Positions 8,162-17,577 of a stretch of DNA of 36,121 bases are shown piece by piece. The stretch is taken from contig JAKBFR010000011.1 of assembly GCA_021837545.1 (NCBI GenBank), positions 1 to 36,121 of the forward strand, written 5' to 3'. Made by a program: the position numbers and the translations under genes. The DNA is from Bacillota bacterium. Its GTDB lineage: Bacteria; Bacillota_A; Clostridia; Clostridiales; Clostridiaceae. The notes beneath the pieces were generated by a model that worked only from the letters and a program-made list of their open reading frames with translations, was not told the DNA's origin and did not search any database. Position 1 is the first letter of the stretch. Each line of letters starts with the position of its first letter.

Positions 8162-8291
8162 TTTATACTCCTTAAACCTCTCTATACCGTCATATATCGC
8201 CCTTAAGTTAATCTTAATTATTGATTTACTTGTCTTGTTTTAAATTATTATATTGCCGCTAACATATAAAATAATAAAATATAAATTCAAT

Positions 8292-8331
8292 GGCCACCTA
8301 CAAATGATATTTAAATCATTTATAGGTGGCC
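8292..8331 (-). terminator. Hairpin after the ferredoxin-nitroreductase gene
   Basis: 17-bp stem with one mismatch: GGCCACCTACAAATGAT (8292-8308) and ATCATTTATAGGTGGCC (8315-8331). Lies about 75 bp after the stop codon. The minus-strand T-tract is weak (GAATTTATATTTT), so it may be a partial terminator or a 3'-end stabiliser. Confidence 0.65.
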
Positions 8332-8405
8332 AAAAAATTTAATGTGTATTCTATTCTATTTAGGTATGTTCAAAAAAGATAACAAACTAGCATGCTTGTG
8401 TATTT

Positions 8406-9227
8406 TTATTTCCATGATATATTTGCATCTTTTCTAGGAACAGTTCTAGCATATTTTATGTTTGGATATCCAATTACCATGCAAGTTACAATTTCTTTAT
8501 CACCTTCGAGGTCAAGTAACTCTCTAATCTTTTCATTTCCTTGTGCTGCCATTGCAAAAAATCCACTAAAAAATGTTCCAAGTCCTTGAGCATTAGTCAT
8601 GAGTTCCATATTTGAAGATGCTAAAGCTGCGTTTACTGGTGAATTAGATACTACAAGAATTAAAGCAGGTGCATTAAAAAATAGCTTATCATTCATCTTA
8701 GGATCTTCTTTATATCCATTGTACATTTTTATCCACATTTTCGCATATCTTTTAAAAGGTATAGTTTGTGGATTTAGATTTTTAAGTATTTCTTCACCTT
8801 TGTTCTTAAGATTTTCCAAAACCATTTCCTTTAATAGTTCAACATTGTCTTTCACTATTATATATGAAACATTTTGACTATTACTTCCGGTTTGAGTAAA
8901 TCTTCCTGCTTCTATAATTTTTAAAAGTTTTTCTGTTTCTACATCTTTATCTTTAAATTGTCTTATAGTTCTTCTAAATTTTATAAAGTTTAGAAGCTTA
9001 TCTGATTCTATTTTGAATTCAGCCTCATTATAATCTTTTACATCTTCCATATTATATTCATCAGTAGATACTGCACCTTTAGGACAAATAGCAATACAAT
9101 GTCCACATTTCATACATGTAGTATTGTTAATCTTAGCTTTTCCATCAACTATTTGTATATCATTCGGGAAACAATCTTTGGCGCAAAGTCCACATCCCAC
9201 ACACTTTTCACTATTTACTTTCATCAT
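8406..9227 (-). CDS. Ferredoxin-nitroreductase fusion oxidoreductase
   Basis: 273 residues. N-terminal 2x[4Fe-4S] ferredoxin domain: Cys9, 12, 15, 19 and Cys38, 41, 44, 48, each second cluster cysteine set followed by proline as in bacterial ferredoxins. From about residue 80 a nitroreductase-type FMN fold begins (FRRTIRQFKDK, then NSQNVSYI, and the AQGLGTFFSGFF segment near residue 215). Such fusions take electrons from reduced ferredoxin or carry them internally to FMN to reduce nitro, quinone or ene substrates; the substrate is unknown. AAGGAG lies 11 nt from the first of two adjacent ATGs. It is just downstream of a TetR-family regulator in the same direction and behind an unusual dyad-rich spacer, so TetR control is likely. 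Confidence 0.88.
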   Translation of the reverse strand: MMKVNSEKCVGCGLCAKDCFPNDIQIVDGKAKINNTTCMKCGHCIAICPKGAVSTDEYNMEDVKDYNEAEFKIESDKLLNFIKFRRTIRQFKDKDVETEKLLKIIEAGRFTQTGSNSQNVSYIIVKDNVELLKEMVLENLKNKGEEILKNLNPQTIPFKRYAKMWIKMYNGYKEDPKMNDKLFFNAPALILVVSNSPVNAALASSNMELMTNAQGLGTFFSGFFAMAAQGNEKIRELLDLEGDKEIVTCMVIGYPNIKYARTVPRKDANISWK

Positions 9228-9333
9228 AATATAATTAACTCCTTTTATCTTTATACTTTATATAGTTTGTTGAATAATTTCAATTTTTATGACAACATCC
9301 TCCAAGCCCTCATTATTTGCTCATATTCTGAAG

Positions 9334-9395
9334 AATATATATGGTAATATGGTTTAGAATATATATTCTAATATTCTTCACAATATATATGGTAA
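9334..9395. promoter_or_regulatory. Dyad- and repeat-rich control region before the nitroreductase gene
   Basis: Contains a perfect 18-bp palindrome TTAGAATATATATTCTAA (9354-9371) flanked by two exact direct copies of AATATATATGGTAA (9334-9347 and 9382-9395). It is the only spacer between the TetR gene and the ferredoxin-nitroreductase gene. A regulator site or multiple promoter elements are likely; the TetR protein itself is the first candidate. Confidence 0.5.
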
Positions 9396-9428
9396 CCCAT
9401 ATTAGAATATGCAGTATTTAGTCATATA

Positions 9429-10034
9429 TTATTGAACATTTTCTTTGTTGTTAACATCTTTACAATTTACTAACTCATTAATTAAACTTTCAATCGCTTG
9501 TTCTCTGTCTTCTTTATTATAAAAATCAAAGCCCATTTCTGTTTTGATTTTTTCAGCCTTTAAAAATATGTAATTTATATATCCAGCAATTAAATGATTT
9601 TTAATCCAAAGCTTATGCATATTGTTTCCATATAATTCTTTAAGGCATTTATTATATGATTCTTCTGAACTCAACAAATGTGTTGTCTCTTGATTATTTT
9701 CTAAATCATCTAAAATTGCAATTTTAGAAATTTCAGAATTATCAGCAATAAAATTTACTACTGCTTTTAAAATAATTGTAAGTCTTTCAATTGGAGATTG
9801 TTGCTCTTTAGCCTTCATTTTTTCGCTCAAAGTTTTGGTTGCACAAGTCATAACTTTTTTTACTGCCAAGCGAATCAAATTATCTTTGCTTTGAAAATGA
9901 TAATTTACCATACCGTTTCCCATTTCTGCCTTTTCAGTAATATCCTTAACAGTAATTTCACTTGGTTTTTTGCCTTGACATATCATCTTAATAGTTACAT
10001 CTATCAATCTTTCCTTAGCATCATGTTCTCCCAC
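9429..10034 (-). CDS. TetR/AcrR family transcriptional regulator
   Basis: 201 residues. N-terminal helix-turn-helix of the TetR type: ITVKDITEKAEMGNGMVNYH followed by FQSKDNLI; the rest is a ligand-binding and dimerisation domain with no recognisable subfamily. Start is GTG at 10034, preceded by GAGGTGAG; an ATG two bases earlier is out of frame. A perfect 13-bp dyad 34 bp upstream is almost surely its own operator. The next gene downstream, a ferredoxin-nitroreductase, is the likely target. Effector unknown. Confidence 0.9.
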   Translation of the reverse strand: MGEHDAKERLIDVTIKMICQGKKPSEITVKDITEKAEMGNGMVNYHFQSKDNLIRLAVKKVMTCATKTLSEKMKAKEQQSPIERLTIILKAVVNFIADNSEISKIAILDDLENNQETTHLLSSEESYNKCLKELYGNNMHKLWIKNHLIAGYINYIFLKAEKIKTEMGFDFYNKEDREQAIESLINELVNCKDVNNKENVQ

Positions 10035-10067
10035 ATGCTCACCTCAATTCTCAATCATCTCTATTTT

Positions 10068-10102
10068 GAATGATATACTGTATGGTATTCAGTATATCAT
10101 TC
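10068..10102 (-). promoter_or_regulatory. Operator dyad upstream of the TetR gene
   Basis: Perfect inverted repeat GAATGATATACTG (10068-10080) and CAGTATATCATTC (10090-10102) with 9 bp between. Size, symmetry and place directly upstream of the regulator gene are typical of TetR-family autoregulation. Confidence 0.75.
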
Positions 10103-10178
10103 AGTTTTTATTTGTCAAGTTACTAAAATTCAAATAAGAACATATTTAAAATTTCTTATTTACAATATAAATAAGAAA

Positions 10179-10240
10179 AGAGCATAAACATGAATTTCCA
10201 AACCTATTAAAAGGTTATTCGTTGCAATGTTTTATGCTCT
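10179..10240. terminator. Long imperfect hairpin in the TetR-DUF1015 spacer
   Basis: AGAGCATAAACAT (10179-10191) pairs with ATGTTTTATGCTCT (10227-10240) with one bulge, and an inner AACCT/AGGTT stem lies in the loop. On the minus strand it is followed by TTTTCTTATTTAT, so it may be the final terminator of the serA-DUF1015 transcript. Confidence 0.5.
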
Positions 10241-10422
10241 CTTTATCTCTGTTTTTATTACAATCCGTCTATCCAATCTTTTTATTTCTAAATTGAACTT
10301 TTTAAGTGAAGAATTATTGTGGTCGAACAAAAAAGATTGACTAACCTACCCTTTTTTCAACACCCTTCCATCCCTTTATCCATGCCATTCTTCCTCTCTC
10401 CAAATCTTCATAATTTTCTCAC

Positions 10423-10522
10423 TTTATAATAAAGTCTGGAGATAAATTATCCACAAAACCATCTATTTTGTCATCAATATATCCACATTAATCACAGTTT
10501 TTTTTATAATAAAGTTTGGAGA
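10423..10522. repeat. Direct repeat pair flanking a DnaA box
   Basis: TTTATAATAAAGTCTGGAGA (10423-10442) recurs at 10503-10522 with one difference, 80 bp apart. A perfect DnaA box TTATCCACA is at 10447-10455 between them. No gene in this spacer; function unknown. Confidence 0.5.
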
Positions 10523-10550
10523 AAAGTGAACAGAAAAAGGACATAAGAAA

Positions 10551-10640
10551 AGGGATAAGATTTATCAATATCTTATTTCAATGCTTTCTCAAGCCTTGAA
10601 AATCAATACTTTAATCTTATCCCTCTAATTTTTTTCTATT
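10551..10640 (+). terminator. Branched hairpin with a T7 tract
   Basis: AGGGATAAGATT (10551-10562) pairs perfectly with AATCTTATCCCT (10613-10624). The 50-nt loop holds a second hairpin, TTTCAA-GCTT / AAGC-TTGAAA. On the plus strand CTAATTTTTTT follows, a good terminator though no plus-strand gene is seen upstream; on the minus strand TTTTCTTAT follows, so it could also end the DUF1015 transcript. Confidence 0.5.
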
Positions 10641-10769
10641 TAAATTTCAATATAAAACTCAATATTCTTGAGCCTTTTTTCTTGTCCCTTTGACCTAAAA
10701 TCTTCAATCTTTTTTATCACGTAAGCAATCTTTATTGTTAGGTAGTCAAAGATTTTTCTTGGGGGACAA

Positions 10770-12026
10770 TTATTTTAACTTATGAACAAATAATCCACTT
10801 CTTAATTTAGGTTCAAACCATGTTGATTTTGGTGGCATTACTTCTCCGATATCTGCGACACTCATTATATCACTAACTTCTGTTGGATACATTGAGAATG
10901 CGATTTTCATATCTTTATTTGCTCTTCTTTCAAGCTCTTTAAGACCTCTAATTCCACCAATGAAATCTATTCTTTCTGATGTTCTTACATCTTCAATTCC
11001 TAATATAGGTGTTAAGACGTTGTTCTGAAGTATTGCAACATCAAGACTATCTATTGGATCTTCAGTATTGTAAATGCCATCTTTAGCTTCTAATAGATAC
11101 CATTTATTTTCTACATACATTCCAAACGTATGCTTTTTACCTGGTTTTACTGGTTCTTCAGTAGTTGATTCTGTTACAGTAAACTTTTCTTCAAGTTTTT
11201 CTATTAATTCAGTTTTAGTTAACCCATTTAAATCTTTTACTACTCTGTTATAATCCATAACCATCAAATCATTATCTGGGAATGCAACTGCTAAGAAATA
11301 ATTAAATTCTTCTTCACCAGTATAATCTGGCTTTTCTGCTCTTCTCTTAAGGCCCACCTTTACAGCAGATGCTGATCTATGATGTCCATCTGCAATATAT
11401 AAATAATCCACTTCTTTAAATAAATCAACTATTTCACTTATTATAATTTCATTATCAATTATCCAAACAATATGACTTATTCCATCTTCAGATACAAAAT
11501 CATATATAGGCTTTCTCTTACTCTCATTTTGAATCCAAGCATCTATTATTTCTGATGCAATTTGGTCTTCTTTATATGTCAAGAAAATGGGACCTGTATT
11601 GGCATCACAATAATCAACGTGATTAATTCTATCTTCTTCCTTATCTGCTCTAGTGAATTCATGCTTTTTAATAATATTGTTCATATAATCATCAATAGAA
11701 GCACAGAATACTATTCCTGTTTGAGATCTTCCATTCATTATTTGTCTATATATGTATAAACATGGTTGTTCATCTTGAGCATATTCTCCATCTGTTATCA
11801 TTCTATCAAGATTTTCTCTAGCCTTTTCATAAATCTTTGGATCATGTATATCTATTGATGGATCCAAATCTATTTCAGGTCTATCGACATGAAGAAATGA
11901 ATGTGGATTTCCAATTACCATTTCTCTCGCTTCATCGCTGTTCATTACATCATAAGGTAAAGCCGCTATTTTTGAAGCTAATTCTTGAACTGGTCTTATT
12001 CCCTTAAAAGCTTTAACTATCGCCAT
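10770..12026 (-). CDS. DUF1015 protein, ParB/sulfiredoxin-like fold, linked to serA
   Basis: 418 residues, usual length. PF06245-type protein with the signature YLYIADGHHRSASA (Asp213-Gly-His-His-Arg217) and an upstream KKHEFTRADKEEDR segment. A DGHxR motif of this kind also occurs in ParB-like serine kinases (SerK/SbnI), which phosphorylate free serine. The gene starts 20 bp after the serA stop codon, so the two are almost certainly co-transcribed. A role at the phosphoserine/serine step is inferred from context and motif only; no enzymatic assignment is made. Ribosome binding site GGGAGGAA. No serB or serC in view. Confidence 0.85.
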   Translation of the reverse strand: MAIVKAFKGIRPVQELASKIAALPYDVMNSDEAREMVIGNPHSFLHVDRPEIDLDPSIDIHDPKIYEKARENLDRMITDGEYAQDEQPCLYIYRQIMNGRSQTGIVFCASIDDYMNNIIKKHEFTRADKEEDRINHVDYCDANTGPIFLTYKEDQIASEIIDAWIQNESKRKPIYDFVSEDGISHIVWIIDNEIIISEIVDLFKEVDYLYIADGHHRSASAVKVGLKRRAEKPDYTGEEEFNYFLAVAFPDNDLMVMDYNRVVKDLNGLTKTELIEKLEEKFTVTESTTEEPVKPGKKHTFGMYVENKWYLLEAKDGIYNTEDPIDSLDVAILQNNVLTPILGIEDVRTSERIDFIGGIRGLKELERRANKDMKIAFSMYPTEVSDIMSVADIGEVMPPKSTWFEPKLRSGLFVHKLK

Positions 12027-12046
12027 TAAAAATTCCTCCCAAACAA

Positions 12047-12955
12047 TTATAGATTAAAGAATTCCTTAATTACTGAAACAACCTCTTCACCAATTCTTGT
12101 TTGAGCTTCTTCTGTTGCAGCTCCAATATGTGGTGTAGCGCTAACTTTTGCGTGGTTAATTAATGTTTCATTCTTAGTTGGTTCTTGTTCAAATACATCA
12201 ATACCTGCTCCAGCAATTTCTCCATTATCAAGTGCTTCAATTAATGCTGCTTCATCAACAACTTTACCTCTAGCACAGTTAATAACATATGCTGTATTCT
12301 TCATTAATTCTAATTCTTTCTTTCCGATTAATGAACCTGCTACTTTGTCATATGGCACATGAAGTGAAATAAAATCTGAAGTCTTTAATACTTCTTCTAA
12401 TGATACAAAATCATAATCTAAATAATCATGTTTGCCTTCAATTGTATAATATATAACAGTCATCCCTAAAGCTGTAGCTTTCTTAGCTAAAGATTGACCT
12501 ATTCTTCCCATTCCAATAATTCCAAGTGTTTTACCTGCGATTTCAGTTCCTTGGTATTTCTTTTTATTCCATTCACCATTTCTCATAGTGTAGTTAGATA
12601 TAGCAATAAATCTTGCTAATGCAAACATATGACCAAGTGCAAGCTCTGCGACTGAATCTGAACTAGCTGAAGGTGTATTTCTTACAGTTACTCCAATACT
12701 TTCCCCAGCAGGTATATCTATATTATCTATTCCGACACCAGCCCTTATAGCTAATTTTAAATTTCCACCTGCTTCTGCTTTAAATACATCAGAAGTAAGA
12801 GTAGTAGCTGATCTAATAACTATTGCATCAAAATCTTTTAATTTTTCTCCTAATACATCTTGTTCAAAATGTTCATTGATAACTTCTGCACCTAATGCCT
12901 TTAATGCTTCAATTGATGCATTTTCTAATCCGTCGTTTGTCAATACTCTAATCAT
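12047..12955 (-). CDS. serA: D-3-phosphoglycerate dehydrogenase, short form
   Basis: 302 residues. NAD-dependent oxidation of 3-phosphoglycerate to 3-phosphohydroxypyruvate, the first step of serine synthesis. D-2-hydroxyacid dehydrogenase motifs: RAGVGIDNID, the Rossmann loop GIIGMGRIGQ, NCARGKVVDEAAL, and the catalytic His in PHIGAAT. It ends soon after this with no ACT regulatory domain, as in the short SerA of many clostridia, so serine feedback through ACT is absent. AAGGGGG lies 10 nt before the ATG. First gene of a two-gene unit with DUF1015. No T-box or other recognisable riboswitch in the 800 bp upstream. Confidence 0.92.
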   Translation of the reverse strand: MIRVLTNDGLENASIEALKALGAEVINEHFEQDVLGEKLKDFDAIVIRSATTLTSDVFKAEAGGNLKLAIRAGVGIDNIDIPAGESIGVTVRNTPSASSDSVAELALGHMFALARFIAISNYTMRNGEWNKKKYQGTEIAGKTLGIIGMGRIGQSLAKKATALGMTVIYYTIEGKHDYLDYDFVSLEEVLKTSDFISLHVPYDKVAGSLIGKKELELMKNTAYVINCARGKVVDEAALIEALDNGEIAGAGIDVFEQEPTKNETLINHAKVSATPHIGAATEEAQTRIGEEVVSVIKEFFNL

Positions 12956-13702
12956 TTTAAAAAATCCCCCTTAATTTAAATACGCTTATTACTTTAATAT
13001 TTCCCTATATAACTTTATGAGTGTTAAAATCACCTTAAAAATAACCATGTAATATGCTAGTCTATTTTCAGGTGCCAAAATATTGCAAAATTTCAAAATT
13101 CACAAACCAACATTCCCCATCAAAACTATCTGAATTATAATTTCAAAGATACATTTTAGCCCTAAAATCTCTTCTATACGTCAAATAATTCTTTATGTTC
13201 TGCAAATATAGAATCTGTAATTAATCAATCATAAATATTTTAGTCTTTAATTTGTTATATTCATTATCTGTTTAAAACTTGTTTGTTATATTCTACTACG
13301 TATTTAATTTTAATTCAATACTTTGTTGTATTGAATCATGATTTTAGTTGATAGTTATATATTTTTTTATCAATATATAACTATCATTGTTAAAAATATC
13401 TTACAATACTTATCTAATTGATATCCAACTTAATCTTAATTAAAAATACTTTAATATTGAATTCAAATTTAATCGCATGAATGCTATCTTTTAACTATCC
13501 TAATATTTTATCTAACTTTTTGACGGTCATTCCCTGTTGATAATTTAAATATTTTTCTTGATAAATGTCTAAGTGTGTTAGATCATTGTTTTAATTCCTT
13601 CTTTGGCATTGATATTTTAATAAATATTAATGAACTTATTTAATTTTTATTAAAGCTATATATTTATTATTTAATATCATCATTTTCCTAAGTAACACGA
13701 AA
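12956..13702. other. 750-bp non-coding stretch with hairpins
   Basis: No credible reading frame on either strand. Visible structure: a CACCTTAAAAATAACC segment with AGGTG about 40 bp on, related to the CACCT hairpin at 5831-5870; a 9-bp dyad ATTCAATAC / GTATTGAAT (13313-13336); and a perfect 13-bp dyad GATAGTTATATAT / ATATATAACTATC (13350-13385). The serA promoter must lie here. A decayed gene is possible, since serC is often next to serA, but I see no remnant. Confidence 0.5.
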
Positions 13703-13742
13703 AAGCTGTTCCAAATACATTTCTTTGTATTTGGAACAGCTT
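13703..13742 (-). terminator. Terminator of the opp operon
   Basis: Perfect 17-bp stem AAGCTGTTCCAAATACA / TGTATTTGGAACAGCTT with a 6-nt loop, about 30 bp after the oppA stop codon, followed by TTTTTCG on the minus strand. Confidence 0.92.
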
Positions 13743-13774
13743 CATCTTTTTATTTTATATTTAACTGCTGTAAA

Positions 13775-15436
13775 TTATTTTTTACCTTCTACATAAGCAT
13801 TTTTAAAGTATATAGTATTCATTACAGATACTCTTGCGTCTTTAACATAATCCTTTATTCCTATTGGTCTAGTATAGTAGTATAAAGGAATAATTGGCAT
13901 ATCTGCCATTAACATATCTTCTGCTTGATGTAATAGATCTAATCTCTTTGCAGAATCTAACTCACCCTTTGCTGCATTAATAACTGCATCAAATTTTGGA
14001 TTATTATATCCACAGTTGTTTTGAGCTGAAGTTGATGTAAACATATCTAAGAAAGTCATTGGATCTACATAATCAGCATTCCATCCATCTCTTGCAATTT
14101 CATATTGCTTTTGAACTCTTGTAGTTAAGAATACTTTCCATTCTTGGCTTTGAAGTTGAACATCTATACCTAAATTAGATTTCCACATAGCTTGAATAGC
14201 TTGCATTGTATCTCCATGACCACCTTCTGGGTTATAAAGTAATACTAGTTGTGGGAATCCTTGACCATCAGGGAATCCTGCATCAGCTAATAATTTTTTA
14301 GCTTCTTCTACATTTCCTTTTGGATCAAAATAAGCAGTTTTTTCAGTAAAATCTTTTCCATCTGTGTCTGTAATTCCTTTAGCTACGATACTATCAGCAG
14401 GAATTTGACCACCCTTAGTTACACTATCAACAATCGATTGTCTATCTATAGCAAGGTTTAAAGCCTTTCTTACCTTTGCATCACTTAAAACTTTAGCAGC
14501 ATTTGGATCAACTGCTTTTGCTTTATCTGAAACATTTATTGATAAGAAATAAGTTGCTAAATTAGGGAATGTCTTAGCACTTCCATCCTTTAAAGCTCCT
14601 TGTATATCAGATTTTGGAACTGTATCAACTACATCGAATTGACCTGATTTATAACTTGCCCATGCTGATGTTTCTTCTGAAACAAGTTTTAAATTTAATT
14701 TATCAAGTTTTACAGCATCTTTATCCCAATAATTTTCATTTTTTTCTAATACTATTTGATCTTTCATTTTATAATCAGTAATCTTGAAAGGCCCATTTGA
14801 TACATATGTTTTTGCATCAGTTGCCCAATCTTTATTTCCTTCAACAACCTTTTGGTCTACTGGGAAATAATATCCTTGTGATGTTAATTCTGGGAAGTAT
14901 GGAGTTGGCCCTGTTAAATTAACTACTAATGTATAATCATCAGTTGCTTTAACTCCTACAGCATCAGCTGAGCCTTTTCCTGAATTATATTCTTCTGCAC
15001 CTTTAATATATAATAATTGATATGAATATTCAGATGCAGTTTCAGGGTTTAATACTCTCTTCCATGCATATTCAAAATCACTTGCCTTAACTGAATCTCC
15101 ATTTGACCATTTAAGATCCTTCTTTAGATGGAAAGTATATGTTAATCCATCAGCAGATACATCCCATTTTTCAGCAACTCCTGGAATTGCTTTTTCATTT
15201 TTATCTAATTCAGCTAGACCTGAAAATGCATTTGCGAGTACAGTCATTCCTGTAGTATCTGTACATAATGCTGGATCTAATGTTCTAGGATCTGCCCCTA
15301 AGTTGTAAGTTATTTCTTGTTTGTCTGCAGTTTTTGCAGTATCTGCACTCTTAGATCCACAACCAGTTAAAACTGATAATCCAAGAGTTGCTGCTAAAGC
15401 CACTGCACAAAGTTTTTTTACTTTGCTTATTTTCAT
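13775..15436 (-). CDS. oppA: Oligopeptide-binding lipoprotein OppA
   Basis: 553 residues. Extracellular substrate-binding subunit of the oligopeptide ABC importer. Signal peptide with lipobox LTGC (Cys26) for lipid anchoring. The SBP_bac_5 fold follows, with typical segments such as LGADPRTLDPALC, YTFHLKKDLKWSNGD and GWNADYVDPMTF. It is last in the operon, behind a 139-bp gap that carries a possible weak extra promoter (TATAAT near 15470), which would allow the excess of binding protein that such importers need. AAGGGGG-type ribosome binding site. Peptide preference cannot be read from sequence. Confidence 0.95.
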   Translation of the reverse strand: MKISKVKKLCAVALAATLGLSVLTGCGSKSADTAKTADKQEITYNLGADPRTLDPALCTDTTGMTVLANAFSGLAELDKNEKAIPGVAEKWDVSADGLTYTFHLKKDLKWSNGDSVKASDFEYAWKRVLNPETASEYSYQLLYIKGAEEYNSGKGSADAVGVKATDDYTLVVNLTGPTPYFPELTSQGYYFPVDQKVVEGNKDWATDAKTYVSNGPFKITDYKMKDQIVLEKNENYWDKDAVKLDKLNLKLVSEETSAWASYKSGQFDVVDTVPKSDIQGALKDGSAKTFPNLATYFLSINVSDKAKAVDPNAAKVLSDAKVRKALNLAIDRQSIVDSVTKGGQIPADSIVAKGITDTDGKDFTEKTAYFDPKGNVEEAKKLLADAGFPDGQGFPQLVLLYNPEGGHGDTMQAIQAMWKSNLGIDVQLQSQEWKVFLTTRVQKQYEIARDGWNADYVDPMTFLDMFTSTSAQNNCGYNNPKFDAVINAAKGELDSAKRLDLLHQAEDMLMADMPIIPLYYYTRPIGIKDYVKDARVSVMNTIYFKNAYVEGKK

Positions 15437-15575
15437 TGTATTTTCCCCCTTAATTAATTTATTTATTATAATATCTGTTTAAGTATTAGAAAATCTTTAA
15501 CAGTATACTATTGCTAATTTATTATTTCCATAATTTTAATAGATTATATACTTAATTACTTTTTGCTAAAACTTT

Positions 15576-16556
15576 TTAATTATATAAATGACATGCCACA
15601 AAATGTCCTGGTTTAACTTCTTTTAATTCTGGATCTATTTCAGAACAAATTGGTTTTGCATATTTACATCTTCCTTTAAATCTACATCCAGGTGGTGGGT
15701 CTATTGGAGATGGAATATCTCCCTCTAAAATTATTCTCTTACTATTTTTAGCAGCATCTGGATCTGGTATTGGCACTGCTGAAAGTAATGCTTGAGTATA
15801 TGGATGTAAGCCTTCTGAATATACCTTATTACTTTCTCCCTTTTCAACCATTCTTCCAAGGTACATAACTCCAATATGAGTTGATATATGTTTAACCATT
15901 GAAAGATCATGGGCTATAAAAAGATAAGTTAGCCCTAGTTCTTCTTGAAGTTCTTCAAGCATGTTAATAACCTGTGCTTGAATTGAAACATCAAGAGCTG
16001 ATATTGGCTCATCGCAAACTATTAATGAAGGCTCTACAGCTAACGCTCTTGCTATTCCTATTCTTTGTCTTTGTCCACCTGAAAATTCATGTGGATATCT
16101 ATTTATATGATCACTGGCAAGACCAACTTTTGATAAAAGACTTCTTATTCTATCAGTTCTTTCTTTCCCTGTTAATAATTTATGAATATCAATAGCTTCT
16201 CCAATTATATCACCAACTGTCATTCTTGGATTTAATGACGCATATGGATCTTGGAAAATCATTTGCATTTCTTTTCTTAAAGGAATCATATCTTTAACAG
16301 AATTTTTTGTAATATCTTTTCCATTAAATATTATTTGTCCTGATGTTGGTTCATAAAGCTTTAATATAGTTCTTCCCGTAGTTGTCTTACCACAACCTGA
16401 TTCTCCTACAAGACCTAAAGTTTCTCCTCTTTTTATTGAAAATGAAACTCTATCTACGGCTTTAACATAACTATTGCCTTTAAATAAGCCCTTCTTTGCG
16501 GAGAAGTATTTACATAAATCTTTTACTTCTAAAATTACATCTTTATTATCTTCCAC
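15576..16556 (-). CDS. oppF: Oligopeptide ABC transporter ATPase OppF
   Basis: 326 residues. One of the two cytosolic ATPases of the Opp importer. Walker [13 protein letters not shown] signature FSGGQRQR, Walker B LIVCDEP and the switch His in IAHDLS are intact. The C-terminal oligopeptide/dipeptide domain has the cysteine set [17 protein letters not shown], which in related proteins binds an iron-sulfur cluster. Start is GTG, sharing one base with the oppD stop codon; GGAGG lies inside the oppD end, so translation is coupled. Confidence 0.95.
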   Translation of the reverse strand: MEDNKDVILEVKDLCKYFSAKKGLFKGNSYVKAVDRVSFSIKRGETLGLVGESGCGKTTTGRTILKLYEPTSGQIIFNGKDITKNSVKDMIPLRKEMQMIFQDPYASLNPRMTVGDIIGEAIDIHKLLTGKERTDRIRSLLSKVGLASDHINRYPHEFSGGQRQRIGIARALAVEPSLIVCDEPISALDVSIQAQVINMLEELQEELGLTYLFIAHDLSMVKHISTHIGVMYLGRMVEKGESNKVYSEGLHPYTQALLSAVPIPDPDAAKNSKRIILEGDIPSPIDPPPGCRFKGRCKYAKPICSEIDPELKEVKPGHFVACHLYN

Positions 16557-17563
16557 TACTTCATCCTCCTTATAGGTGATTCAACCTTCGGTGCATCTTC
16601 ATGACATAGCCAGCATGCTACTTCATGCTTTTCTCCTACTTCAAATTGTGGAGGTTGTTTTTGAAGACAAATCTTCATAGCATAATCACATCTAGCTGCA
16701 AACGGACATCCTATTGGTGGCTTTAATAAATCTGGTGGCTGTCCTTGAATAGGAATAAGTTTTTCTTTAACATCTTCTTTAGGATTTGGCACACTTCTCA
16801 AAAGTCCCCATGTATATGGATGTTTTCCTCTATAAAATATGTCTTCTGTAGTTCCAGTTTCTACCACTATTCCGCCGTACATTACATTTATTCTAGCACA
16901 AACATCTGCAACTACTCCTAAATCATGAGTTATTAATATAATTGCAGTATTAAGTTTTTCTTTTAATTCTTTCATTAAATCTAGAATTTGAGCTTGAATT
17001 GTAACATCTAATGCTGTTGTTGGCTCATCTGCTATAATAAGCTGCGGCTTACAAATTAAACTCATAGCTATCATTGCTCTTTGTCTCATACCTCCTGAAA
17101 ATTCATGAGGATATTGCTTCATTCTTTTTTCAGGGCCTGGTATTCCAACTAACTTAAGCATATTTATAGCTTCTTTTTTAGCTTCTGCCTTGCTTACTTT
17201 TCTATGTTTTAACAGAGGTTCCATCAATTGGTCTCCTATTGTAAATACAGGATTTAATGATGTCATTGGATCCTGGAATATCATTCCTATATCATTTCCT
17301 CTTATTGTTTCCATTTCAGCTTCCTTAATGTTTGAAATATCTCTCCCATTAAAAATTATTTCTCCACCGGCAAGCCTGCCATTGTCAGCTAATAATCTCA
17401 TAATAGACATCATGGTAACACTTTTACCACAACCTGATTCCCCAACAATACCTAGTGCTTCTCCTTTTTCCAAATAAAAAGATACACCTCTTACAGCATG
17501 TACTTCTCCAGCACCCGTTTTAAAGGAGGTTTCCAAGTTTTTTACATCTAATAACTTTTCCAT
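16556..17563 (-). CDS. oppD: Oligopeptide ABC transporter ATPase OppD
   Basis: 335 residues. Partner ATPase of OppF. Walker A GESGCGKS, Q-loop IFQDPMTSLNP, signature FSGGMRQR, Walker B LIIADEPTTALD and ITHDLG are all present. The C-terminal domain again carries a cysteine cluster (GCPFAARCDYAMKIC). The AGGAGG ribosome binding site overlaps the oppC stop codon; the gap is 14 bp. Confidence 0.95.
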   Translation of the reverse strand: MEKLLDVKNLETSFKTGAGEVHAVRGVSFYLEKGEALGIVGESGCGKSVTMMSIMRLLADNGRLAGGEIIFNGRDISNIKEAEMETIRGNDIGMIFQDPMTSLNPVFTIGDQLMEPLLKHRKVSKAEAKKEAINMLKLVGIPGPEKRMKQYPHEFSGGMRQRAMIAMSLICKPQLIIADEPTTALDVTIQAQILDLMKELKEKLNTAIILITHDLGVVADVCARINVMYGGIVVETGTTEDIFYRGKHPYTWGLLRSVPNPKEDVKEKLIPIQGQPPDLLKPPIGCPFAARCDYAMKICLQKQPPQFEVGEKHEVACWLCHEDAPKVESPIRRMK

Positions 17564-17577
17564 TGTTTTTCTTCCTC

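Noticed and set aside
8160..8230. Sigma-D (flagellar) promoter before the chemoreceptor
   Set aside because: A GGGCGATA-like -10 exists but no TAAA lies at the required distance, so it is not supported.
9354..9395. CRISPR-like repeat pattern upstream of the nitroreductase gene
   Set aside because: Only two copies of a 14-bp word with a palindrome between them; no spacers or array structure. No CRISPR array was seen anywhere.
12956..13774. Possible serine T-box or other riboswitch upstream of serA
   Set aside because: No conserved T-box antiterminator sequence or paired terminator was found near the serA start.
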